Source of the DNA: Bacteroidales bacterium UBA6408
GTDB lineage: Bacteria; Bacteroidota; Bacteroidia; Bacteroidales; UBA932
Length of the DNA: 28,094 nt
Direction of reading: 5' to 3'
Assembly: GCA_002439805.1 (NCBI GenBank)
Contig: DJPQ01000086.1
Span: 1-28,094, forward strand
This document shows positions 1 to 7,045 of this stretch, piece after piece. The number at the start of each line of letters is the position of its first letter. The stretch's first letter is position 1. Under the pieces are notes generated by a model. It did not search any database. It worked only from the letters and a program-made list of their open reading frames with translations, and was not told the DNA's origin. The translations under genes and the position numbers were made by a program.

Positions 1-418
1 CCGTAGTCTTGTTGTCGGTATTACACTCCAATGAAACCGAAAAGTCACTCAGCGGATCCGGTCCGATGCTTATCTTAGGCACAAACCTGCTGAGAAACAT
101 TTTCGCGTTCTCCATCCACTCTTCCCATTTTCCTGATGTCGCTCTGATTACGGCTGTGGCAAATGCGTCCACGAAATCGTTTTCCGAGCGGCATCCGAAA
201 GCGTCCAGCCTTGCAATCCTTATCTTGTCGCTCTCCACGATAGAACATGCTTTATCGACGAGCGATGTCTTTCCCATTCTTCTCGGAGAAATGAGTATTG
301 TATTCACTCCGTAGGTGAAATTCATTTTCAAGTTTTCGGTCTCCTCCCTTCTGTCCGTGAATGCGTCACCTTTGACCTTGACTCCGAAAACAAATGGTGA
401 TTCATCGTTCTGTTTCAT
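1..418 (-). CDS. P-loop ATPase, N-terminal part (truncated by window edge)
   Basis: An open reading frame of 139 codons starts at 418 on the minus strand and runs off the window at base 1 without a stop. About 45 residues in there is a P-loop, SPRRMGKTS (residues 44-52), of the kind found in the 'archaeal-type' AAA/STAND ATPases (ATPase_2/AAA_34-like families) common in Bacteroidales. Before it comes a short N-terminal segment (FVFGVKVKGDAFTDRREE) typical of that group, in which an 'F.DR..E' stretch precedes the first strand. Walker B, sensor and any C-terminal nuclease domain lie outside the window, so the subfamily cannot be fixed. A TATATTTG -7 box lies 21 nt upstream of the start. It is the first of three P-loop ATPases in this window. 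The role is unknown; the ATP-binding assignment is firm, the rest is not. Confidence 0.8.
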   Translation of the reverse strand, partial: MKQNDESPFVFGVKVKGDAFTDRREETENLKMNFTYGVNTILISPRRMGKTSLVDKACSIVESDKIRIARLDAFGCRSENDFVDAFATAVIRATSGKWEEWMENAKMFLSRFVPKISIGPDPLSDFSVSLECNTDNKTT

Positions 419-438
419 ATCTTTAGCACTTCTTTCCG

Positions 439-446
439 CAAATATA
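439..446 (-). promoter_or_regulatory. -7 box for the truncated ATPase
   Basis: The minus strand reads TATATTTG, an exact match to the Bacteroidetes TAnnTTTG -7 element, and the start codon lies 21 nt downstream, giving a very short leader. No well-spaced TTTG -33 element is evident. The surrounding sequence is AT-rich. Confidence 0.5.
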
Positions 447-549
447 AACATTTTTAACAAACCTGTTTATAACAACCTTGTGAAAAATGTGCTTTTCTTG
501 GGCGGAATGACTTTTCCCGTCAGTGGGTTTAAAATGCCATTTTATAAAA

Positions 550-586
550 ATCCGGAAAAATGTTAAATGGCGCTTAAAAGAGCCAT
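550..586 (-). terminator. Probable intrinsic terminator after the DUF4143 ATPase
   Basis: Immediately after the stop codon at 591, the minus strand can fold ATGGC with GCCAT (arms 582-586 and 567-571, with extra pairing inside after one mismatch). This is followed by a U-rich tract (TTAACATTTTT). The stem is short and carries a mismatch, so strength is uncertain. Confidence 0.5.
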
Positions 587-590
587 GCGT

Positions 591-1937
591 TCAGATTTTA
601 ATGTCTGATGGATTGGACGGGCGCAAGAACATCACGTAATAGACGGGCATATATGTCACTTGCCCCTCTGTCGTGACTTCTCTTTCGTTCGATAAAACAA
701 TGCCTTTCTTTATGTTGTAGTCCTTGACCGCCATGAACTTGTCTAAAGAATTGTGTTTCCTGTAGTCCTTTCCGGACTTTACCTCAATTGGAACCGCTGA
801 CAGAGTGTCATAGTCATCGACCAGAAAATCGACTTCTCCATTTTTCTTGTTGTCGTAATAGCACAAATCGTATCCGTGGGCTTTCAGCTCGGATGCCACG
901 ACATTCTCATATACAGAGCCGAGATTGATGCTGGGAATATCCTCAAGCACGGCAGTGGCGTTGTAACTGAAAAGCAGGCTCGTGAGAATGCCGACGTCGT
1001 TCAGATACAGCTTGATGAGGCTCTTTTTCTGAGAATCCCTCAAAGGAAAGCGCGGGTTTGATATTGAGTTTACCTCCAGCGCTATGCCTGAGTTTACAAT
1101 ATATTCTAGCTCCGGCTCATAGTCGGTCATGCTCTTCCCTCGTTTGCCTGCAATCTCATTCACCACCACTCTTTTTTTCTTGTTTTCGAGGTTTGAAGGA
1201 ATCAGGTCATATATTTTTCGTATATGAAGTTTTCTCTCGCTGTCATATTGTGAGCAGTCCTCCTTGTAGAGTTTGTGCAGTTCAGAATGTACGGCCCTGA
1301 CTGATACGAGGTTATGGGTGTCGAGAAATGTGTTTACCGCATCGGGAAGACCACCGACGAGGAGATATTTTCTGAACAGGTCCATTATGAATGAGTGGGC
1401 ATTGTCGTCGAGCGGTGTTCCTGCGATGAAACTGTCACGCAGGTGTCCGATTGCTTCTTCGCCTACATTGTTCGCCCACAGGAACTCCTCAAAATCCAGA
1501 GGATACATCCTTTTGACCATAATCCTTCCGCCCGGCTTCGAAAGAGTCTCATTAAGTGCAATGCCAAGCTGCGAACCGCTGACAATATAGGTGAACCTGT
1601 CATCGTCCTTGAGAAACTTGAGCATGGTCAGGAGATCCGGGTACGCCTGTATCTCATCTATAAATACAAGCGTGTCTTCCTTTGTCCCCATTTTGTCTCC
1701 GGCGACGAGGCTTATTCTGAAATAGAAGTCCTGAATCGTCCGGGTGTTTTCAAAAATTCTGTTTCCTTTCTTGTCCTCGTACATATTGAGTTCAATATAA
1801 TTTGGAAACAGAGACTTTCCCTCATGGCGTATTATGAAGGATTTTCCGATTTGCCTTGCCCCGTCGATTACCAAAATCTTGTTTGACTTGGAAATCAGAT
1901 AGTTGTGAATCTCTTTCTGTATCTTTCTTTTGAGCAT
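591..1937 (-). CDS. AAA_14/DUF4143-type ATPase with PD-(D/E)XK-like C-terminus
   Basis: 448 residues. Walker A is GARQIGKS (residues 26-33) and Walker B is LVFIDEIQ (90-97), the pattern of the AAA_14 ATPase domain. The C-terminal half is DUF4143-like and contains E368/D370 followed by E385-V-K387 (GEVDFLV...IEVKSGK), the core of a PD-(D/E)XK nuclease fold; the residues look intact. No signal peptide, so cytoplasmic. The family is abundant and erratically distributed in Bacteroidales and archaea, and its cellular role is not established. The gene is more AT-rich than the dnaE block beside it. It lies 81 nt after the ThiL-like gene, and that gap is filled by three identical 11-bp repeats. Start choice: the first ATG is adjacent to the last repeat and matches the normal N-terminus of the family (K/R-rich helix before the P-loop). 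Confidence 0.9.
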   Translation of the reverse strand: MLKRKIQKEIHNYLISKSNKILVIDGARQIGKSFIIRHEGKSLFPNYIELNMYEDKKGNRIFENTRTIQDFYFRISLVAGDKMGTKEDTLVFIDEIQAYPDLLTMLKFLKDDDRFTYIVSGSQLGIALNETLSKPGGRIMVKRMYPLDFEEFLWANNVGEEAIGHLRDSFIAGTPLDDNAHSFIMDLFRKYLLVGGLPDAVNTFLDTHNLVSVRAVHSELHKLYKEDCSQYDSERKLHIRKIYDLIPSNLENKKKRVVVNEIAGKRGKSMTDYEPELEYIVNSGIALEVNSISNPRFPLRDSQKKSLIKLYLNDVGILTSLLFSYNATAVLEDIPSINLGSVYENVVASELKAHGYDLCYYDNKKNGEVDFLVDDYDTLSAVPIEVKSGKDYRKHNSLDKFMAVKDYNIKKGIVLSNEREVTTEGQVTYMPVYYVMFLRPSNPSDIKI

Positions 1938-1965
1938 AATGACTTTTTCCTAAAATTCATTATGC
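1934..1965 (-). other. Inverted repeat enclosing the start codon of the DUF4143 ATPase
   Basis: GCATAATGA (1934-1942) and TCATTATGC (1957-1965) are perfect 9-bp arms with a 14-nt loop. The start codon (1935-1937) lies inside one arm and one of the 11-bp repeats overlaps the arm and loop. In RNA this hairpin would bury the initiation codon. A regulatory role is inference. Confidence 0.45.
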
Positions 1966-2015
1966 AAAAATATGACTTTTTCTTGAAACTTGATGTGTGA
2001 AAATATGACTTTTTC
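1939..2015 (-). repeat. Three 11-bp iterons, 33-bp period
   Basis: The minus strand carries GAAAAAGTCAT three times, at 2005-2015, 1972-1982 and 1939-1949. The copies are identical and their starts are exactly 33 bp apart, about three helical turns, so a protein bound at each would face the same side. The array fills the gap between the ThiL-like stop (2019) and the ATPase start (1937). The outer two copies are further followed by ATTTT. The sequences between copies differ. Confidence 0.85.
1965..1972 (-). promoter_or_regulatory. -7 box for the DUF4143 ATPase
   Basis: The minus strand reads TATTTTTG, matching TAnnTTTG, 28 nt before the start codon. It abuts the middle iteron (1972-1982). The predicted start point near 1958 falls between the middle and last iterons. 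No good TTTG is visible 19-21 nt upstream. Confidence 0.45.
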
Positions 2016-2018
2016 CGA

Positions 2019-3038
2019 CTATGGCTCCTCCTTGGGCCAGCCTTGGGCGTGGAGGGGGAGCTCGACGCCGTCGGGGGTGACTATGACGGAGCCTACATCG
2101 GGCTTGGCGAGGTGGCCGATGATGTCGAAAGTCTGGAAGTCGTGGCGGAACTTGTCGTGCTTGCCGATGGGGATGGTGAAGAGAAGACGGCAGTCGTCGC
2201 CTCCGTTCAGGGCGGCGGCAAGCGGGTCAACTCCCAGTTCCTTGCTCAGGTCTATGGAATTGCCCATAAACGGCACTCTTTCAGCATAAATCTTCGCTCC
2301 GAGACCGGAGTCCCTGACGAGGCACTTGACGGCATCAGCGAGGCCTCTGGTGACGAAATATCCGAAACTTGGCACAATCTCCGAGTCTTCGAGCATCTTC
2401 AGGACATTCGGAGAGAGGGAAGGCTTGAGGTATTCACCGACAAAGTCCTTGTATTTGTCCAACTGCGGCTGCTCGTGGTCGTCCTTCGTCTTGTCGAACT
2501 TGCGCTTTTCGCGCTCCAGCACGCTCAGGCCGAGATAGGCTCCGCCGAGGCTGCCCGAAACGCAGAGCAGATCCATGCTCTTTGCCGGCATACGGCGCTT
2601 TGCCGTGAGCATGGAGGTCTCTCCGCAGGCGCTCACGCTGATGCTCAGGCCAACCATCGACGGCATCACTTCAAGGCTCAGCTTTTCGTAGCCGTGCTCC
2701 TTGGCGCAGGCGACAATCCCGCCCCAGAGTTCCTTGATGTGGCTGAAGTCCAGCTTTGCCGGCACACCGATGACGACGGCGAGGGTACGCGGGGAGGACA
2801 GCTCCGCATAGAGTTCGCCGGTGACCATCGTGACGCACTTGTGACCGAGGTGCTTGAGCGGAAAATAGACGAGGTCGAAGTCCGTTCCCTCAATGAAACA
2901 GCGGCTCTTCTGGGTGGCATACGCCTGTCCCTTAGTTTCGAACCATGTGCTCTCGAACGGCTTGTAGCCCGTTCCCTCAAAAAGTCTTGCAACAGCCTCC
3001 ACTCTTCCGAGGCTCGCGAATCTTTCCTCTGCTGCCAT
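2019..3038 (-). CDS. ThiL/AIR-synthase-fold protein lacking catalytic motifs
   Basis: 339 residues from the start chosen at 3038 (MAAEERFASLG); a longer frame to 3098 would overlap the end of dnaE and adds residues with no family counterpart. The order of segments follows thiamine-monophosphate kinase: EGTDFDLVYFPLKHLG (50-65), GELYAELSSPR (74-84), SGSLGGAYLGL (161-171), NGGDDCRLLFT (278-288). However, the positions that bind Mg-ATP in ThiL are altered. The GDDAA site reads FETKGQA, the SD of the LSDIYAM region is GE, the GGDTT site reads SLEVMPS, and DxSDGL reads FVTRGLAD. I therefore infer a non-kinase paralogue. From memory, similar proteins occur in other Bacteroidales, usually annotated as AIR-synthase-related. 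It starts 16 nt after the dnaE stop, so the two are probably co-transcribed. Substrate and role are unknown. Confidence 0.75.
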   Translation of the reverse strand: MAAEERFASLGRVEAVARLFEGTGYKPFESTWFETKGQAYATQKSRCFIEGTDFDLVYFPLKHLGHKCVTMVTGELYAELSSPRTLAVVIGVPAKLDFSHIKELWGGIVACAKEHGYEKLSLEVMPSMVGLSISVSACGETSMLTAKRRMPAKSMDLLCVSGSLGGAYLGLSVLEREKRKFDKTKDDHEQPQLDKYKDFVGEYLKPSLSPNVLKMLEDSEIVPSFGYFVTRGLADAVKCLVRDSGLGAKIYAERVPFMGNSIDLSKELGVDPLAAALNGGDDCRLLFTIPIGKHDKFRHDFQTFDIIGHLAKPDVGSVIVTPDGVELPLHAQGWPKEEP

Positions 3039-3054
3039 ATACTGAATTTCAAAT

Positions 3055-6000
3055 TTACCTCTTCTTCTCGACATCATAACTAAGCCCCATCGCGTCAAGC
3101 ACCGACACGAAGTCGTTGTTCACGCCCACGGTGAATTTACGCGACGCGAACTCGATGTTCCACTTGTGCACCGGGTCGTAGAGCTTCATCGAGAGCGGAA
3201 TCGGCCCGCTGTTGTCCTTGATGAGCCGGACGAGCCTCTCGCGGAACTCCGGCGTGAGCTGCGTCGTGGTGAGCTGCACCGTGAAGTTCTTGACCTTTTC
3301 CTCAGCCACGTTGCCTAATAGCACAATCCTGTTCACCCTGAACCCGTACGGGACTTTCTGCTGCGTCTGCGCCGAAGCCCCCTCGGCCGGTTTCTGGTAG
3401 AAGCGCGGCTTGATCTCGCCGTCAATCCAGATGGCCGTGTGCGGCTGCAGGTAGGCCATGAACGCCTCGTGGTCCTTGCCGAAGAGAGCCAGTTCGAAGC
3501 TGCCTTCATAGTCCTCAATCTTTGTCTTGGAGTAGGCCCTGCCGGTCTTGGAGTTGAATGTTCCGGTCTCCGTGATGAGCCCGGCTACGCATACCTTTTC
3601 TCCTGCCTGGCGTTCCGTGCACTCGTTAATCAGCGCGTCGAGCTGTCCGAGGCTGCATTTCACGAAATTGTCGAGTTCAAAGCGGTACTTGTCGAGAGGG
3701 TGCGCCGAAAGGTACATTCCCACGAGTTCCTTCTCCTTCTGAAGGAATATGAACTCATCGACCTCATGCTCAATCTCCGGAATCTCGGGCCTTGTCGGCT
3801 TCATCTCCTCGGATTCGCCGAAAAGTGAAATCGCCGCGCTCTCCGCGTCCCTGCGGAAAAGCTCGCCGTAGCGGATGAGGGCGTCGAGGAACGTGTCTCC
3901 GCTCCTGCACGGGGTGAAGAACTGCTGCTTGGATATGTGGAAGCTCTCGAACGCGCCGGAATATATCAGCGACTCCATTGACTTTCGGTTCACGATGCCC
4001 GACATTCTCTCTATGAAGTCATAGATGTCGGTGAACTGCCCGTTCTTCGTCCTCTCGCTGATGATTGCCTGCACGATGTTGGAGCCGAAGCCCTTGATGC
4101 CTCCGAGGCCGAAGCGGACGTGTCCCTCGACATTGACGGAGAAGGCGGAGTGCGACTCGTTTATGTCCGGATTGAGAACCTTGATGCCGCTCTTCTTGCA
4201 GTCATCCATGATTTTCTTAATCTCGTCCATCTTCGAGAGGTTGTTGCTCAGATTCGCCGCCTGGAACTCGGCCGGATAGTGGGCCTTGAGCCAGCCCGTC
4301 TGGTAGCTCACCCATGCGTAGCAGGTCGCGTGGGACTTGTTGAAGGCGTACTGTGCGAACTTCTCCCAGTCCTTCCAGATTTTGTCGAGGGTCTTCTCCG
4401 GGTGGCCGTTCTTCATTCCCCCGCTCATAAACTTCTCCTTCAGCGAGTTAAGGATGTCTATCTGTTTCTTTCCCATCGCCTTGCGGAGCTTGTCGGCCTC
4501 GCCCTTGGTGAAATTCGCGAGCTTCTGCGACAGAAGCATGACCTGCTCCTGATAGACCGTCACTCCGTAGGTGTCCTTGAGGAACTCCTCCATCTCCGGA
4601 AGGTCATATTCCACAGGCTCCTGGCCCTGTTTGCGGGCGACGAACGACGGGATGTAGTCCATAGGCCCAGGGCGGTAGAGGGCGTTCATCGCTATGAGGT
4701 CCTCGAACCTTGTCGGCTGAAGCTGCTGGAGCCACTTCATCATTCCCGGCGACTCGAACTGGAACACGCTCGTGGTGTCGCCGCGTCCGTAGAGCTCGTA
4801 GGTCATCTTGTCGTCGATAGGTATGGCCTCAATGTCTATGTCAACACCATATCTCTCCTTGATGAGGTCGAGGCAGGTGTGTATGATTGTCAGCGTGTTG
4901 AGCCCGAGGAAGTCCATCTTGAGCATACCGACGTCCTCGATGTAGTGCCCGTCATATTGCGACGTCCAGAACTCCTTTTTCTTCCCGTTTTCATCGACGA
5001 TTTCCTTGTCTTCGGAGAGACATATGGGGATATAGTCCATCAGGTTCCCGCGTCCGATGATGGTCGCGCAGGCATGAACCCCCACCTGACGGATGCAGCC
5101 TTCGAGCTGGAGGGCGTAGTTCAGCACCTCCTTGGTCAGCTCAGTGCCGTTCTTCAGCTCTTCCTGAAGTTCCGGAACGAGCCTGTAGCAGTTCTTGAGG
5201 GTGATTTTGGCGTTCGCCTCCTCCTTCCCGACCTGATAGTGCTTCTCGACGAAAATCTTCTGCCCCGGATTGTCAGGGTCATCGACCTCCACCTTCTTCA
5301 CGACCTCGGTGAATCCCTTTTTCAGCTCGTCGAGCTTCGGGTTGAAGGGATATTCCTTATCGACCATCTCGCTCAGGCGGTCGGGAATCATCTTCGTGAG
5401 CCGGTTGGAGTCATCGATGCTCATGTGGCTGATTCGCGCCACGTCCTTGATTGCCGACTTGGCCGCCATCGTTCCGAATGTGATGACACGCGATACATGG
5501 TCAAGCCCGTAGTGGTCCTCGACATATTTGTGCGCCGCTCCCAGGTCCTCGAAATCCACGTCGATATCCGGCATGCTGATTCGGTCCGGGTTGAGGAAAC
5601 GCTCGAACAGGAGCTGGTACTTGATTGGGTCGAGGTTCGTGATCCAGAGGCAGTAGGCGACCACCGAGCCGGCGGCCGAACCACGTCCCGGGCCGACCAT
5701 CGAGCCCATTGCACGGGCGGCGGCGATGTAGTCCTGCACAATGAGGAAGTAGTCCGGGAAGCCCATCCGGCAGATTGTCTTGAGCTCGAAGTCGATGCGC
5801 TCGCTCTGCTCCTCGGTGAAGGTCTCCCCGTAGCGTATGTGCGCTCCCTTGTAGGTCAGGTGGCAGAGATAGGCCACCGAACGGCAGAATTCCTCCCCTC
5901 GGTCGGTGCCGTCCTTGTCGCAGCGCCCGACGTCAATCACCTCCTTATATTTCTCCAGCTGATTGTCTATGTCCGCGAGAAAATCCTCCGGCAGGTCGAA

Positions 6001-6882
6001 CTTGGGCAGCACGTGCCCCCGGTCAATCTTGTAGCTCTCAATCTTGTCAGCGACCTCCATCGTGTTGGCGAGCACCTCCGGATGTTCCGGAAACAGCCCG
6101 GCCATCTCCTCCTCGCTCTTGAGGAACTCCTGCTGGGTGTAGCGCATTCTGTCCGCGTCGTCGAGATAGGCCCCCGTGTTGAGGCAGATGAGCCTGTCGT
6201 GCGCCGGTCCGTCCTCCTTCTTCACGAAATGCACGTCGTTCGTCGCGACGACCTTCACTCCCATCTCCTCCGCGAGCCTGAATATCCCCGCATTGGCTAT
6301 CTGCTGCCTTTCCCAGACCTCCTGCGTCATCCCCGGGACCTCCGTCCTGTGGGACTGCACCTCAAGGTAGTAGTCCTCTCCGAACAGATTCTTGTGCCAT
6401 TGGATTGCCTTGCGGGCGGCCTCCTCGTCCCCGTCTATGAGGTCTCTCGGCACCTCTCCGGCAATGCAGGCCGACAGGCATACGAGATTGTCGTGCCATT
6501 TTTCCAGCACCTCGTGGCTCACCCTCGGCTTGCTGTAGTACTTCCCCTCGATGTGTCCCGTAGAGACAATCTTCATCAGGTTCTTGTAGCCCTCGTAGTT
6601 CTTCGCGAGCAGGATGAGGTGGTAGTAGCCCCTGTGGTTGTTGTCCTTGAGGCGGTGGTCATAATGCCGCGTGACATAGACCTCGCACCCGAGAATCGGC
6701 TTTATGTTCGGGTGCTTCGCGGCAAACTTCATGAACTCCTTGATTCCGTACATATTGCCGTGGTCCGTAATCGCAAGCGCCGGCATCCCGAGTTCCTCCG
6801 CCCTGTCAAAGAGTTTGGGAATGGCGGAAAATCCGTCGAGGATGGAGTACTGCGTATGGACATGGAGATGTACGAATGACAT
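3055..6882 (-). CDS. dnaE: DNA polymerase III alpha subunit
   Basis: 1275 residues, full length for DnaE. It is the replicative C-family polymerase. An N-terminal PHP domain opens with HLHVHTQYSILDG (5-17) and ITDHGNMYG. The polymerase core carries GPGRGSAAGS (397-406), the catalytic pair D441/D443 in PDIDVDF, and the third acidic site in MDFLGLNTL. Further on come the helix-hairpin-helix GLGGIKGFG and an OB-fold segment (VCVAGLITETGTFNSKTGRAYSK) near the C-terminus, which in other DnaE proteins contacts single-stranded DNA and the clamp-loader side. The PHP residues look largely intact. Leading gene of a two-gene unit with the ThiL-like gene. The start is the first in-frame ATG and matches the universal MxFVHLHVHT N-terminus. 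A TATCTTTG -7 box lies about 90 nt upstream. Confidence 0.98.
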   Translation of the reverse strand: MSFVHLHVHTQYSILDGFSAIPKLFDRAEELGMPALAITDHGNMYGIKEFMKFAAKHPNIKPILGCEVYVTRHYDHRLKDNNHRGYYHLILLAKNYEGYKNLMKIVSTGHIEGKYYSKPRVSHEVLEKWHDNLVCLSACIAGEVPRDLIDGDEEAARKAIQWHKNLFGEDYYLEVQSHRTEVPGMTQEVWERQQIANAGIFRLAEEMGVKVVATNDVHFVKKEDGPAHDRLICLNTGAYLDDADRMRYTQQEFLKSEEEMAGLFPEHPEVLANTMEVADKIESYKIDRGHVLPKFDLPEDFLADIDNQLEKYKEVIDVGRCDKDGTDRGEEFCRSVAYLCHLTYKGAHIRYGETFTEEQSERIDFELKTICRMGFPDYFLIVQDYIAAARAMGSMVGPGRGSAAGSVVAYCLWITNLDPIKYQLLFERFLNPDRISMPDIDVDFEDLGAAHKYVEDHYGLDHVSRVITFGTMAAKSAIKDVARISHMSIDDSNRLTKMIPDRLSEMVDKEYPFNPKLDELKKGFTEVVKKVEVDDPDNPGQKIFVEKHYQVGKEEANAKITLKNCYRLVPELQEELKNGTELTKEVLNYALQLEGCIRQVGVHACATIIGRGNLMDYIPICLSEDKEIVDENGKKKEFWTSQYDGHYIEDVGMLKMDFLGLNTLTIIHTCLDLIKERYGVDIDIEAIPIDDKMTYELYGRGDTTSVFQFESPGMMKWLQQLQPTRFEDLIAMNALYRPGPMDYIPSFVARKQGQEPVEYDLPEMEEFLKDTYGVTVYQEQVMLLSQKLANFTKGEADKLRKAMGKKQIDILNSLKEKFMSGGMKNGHPEKTLDKIWKDWEKFAQYAFNKSHATCYAWVSYQTGWLKAHYPAEFQAANLSNNLSKMDEIKKIMDDCKKSGIKVLNPDINESHSAFSVNVEGHVRFGLGGIKGFGSNIVQAIISERTKNGQFTDIYDFIERMSGIVNRKSMESLIYSGAFESFHISKQQFFTPCRSGDTFLDALIRYGELFRRDAESAAISLFGESEEMKPTRPEIPEIEHEVDEFIFLQKEKELVGMYLSAHPLDKYRFELDNFVKCSLGQLDALINECTERQAGEKVCVAGLITETGTFNSKTGRAYSKTKIEDYEGSFELALFGKDHEAFMAYLQPHTAIWIDGEIKPRFYQKPAEGASAQTQQKVPYGFRVNRIVLLGNVAEEKVKNFTVQLTTTQLTPEFRERLVRLIKDNSGPIPLSMKLYDPVHKWNIEFASRKFTVGVNNDFVSVLDAMGLSYDVEKKR

Positions 6883-6974
6883 ATAAATCAGTGAGTTAAT
6901 GTGTTGAAAGCTTATCTTTTTCCGCAGTTCTCAGGGCTTGTCTCCCCAGAGCACATCACATCGCCGCGGAACTA

Positions 6975-6982
6975 CAAAGATA
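6975..6982 (-). promoter_or_regulatory. -7 box of the dnaE promoter
   Basis: The minus strand reads TATCTTTG, an exact TAnnTTTG match, giving a leader of roughly 85 nt to the dnaE start. It lies just 7 bp beyond the secDF terminator palindrome, so the -33 region of this promoter would be inside the terminator stem. No clear TTTG is seen there. Confidence 0.5.
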
Positions 6983-6985
6983 CTC

Positions 6986-7023
6986 AAAAAAGAAGCGTCT
7001 GAAAAATTTTTCAGACGCTTCTT
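6986..7023 (-). terminator. Intrinsic terminator after secDF
   Basis: 6990-7023 is a perfect 34-bp palindrome (arms AAGAAGCGTCTG and CAGACGCTTCTT around A5T5). On the minus strand it is followed by five T residues (6986-6990 complement). It begins 23 nt after the secDF stop codon, as expected for a rho-independent terminator. Confidence 0.85.
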
Positions 7024-7045
7024 AAGAATTTATATTTCGCTAAAA

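Noticed and set aside
1939..2015. Possible short CRISPR array (three repeats, constant period).
   Set aside because: The repeat is only 11 bp, there are three copies, the array lies on a promoter and there are no cas genes. Iterons explain it better.
2043..3083. Long plus-strand open frame opposite the ThiL-like gene.
   Set aside because: The minus-strand protein has clear family similarity; the antisense product has none and lacks a promoter.
4120..6879. Very long plus-strand open frame (about 919 codons) opposite dnaE.
   Set aside because: It is antisense to an intact, fully recognisable dnaE, its product has no family features, and it arises from GC-biased codon use on the other strand.
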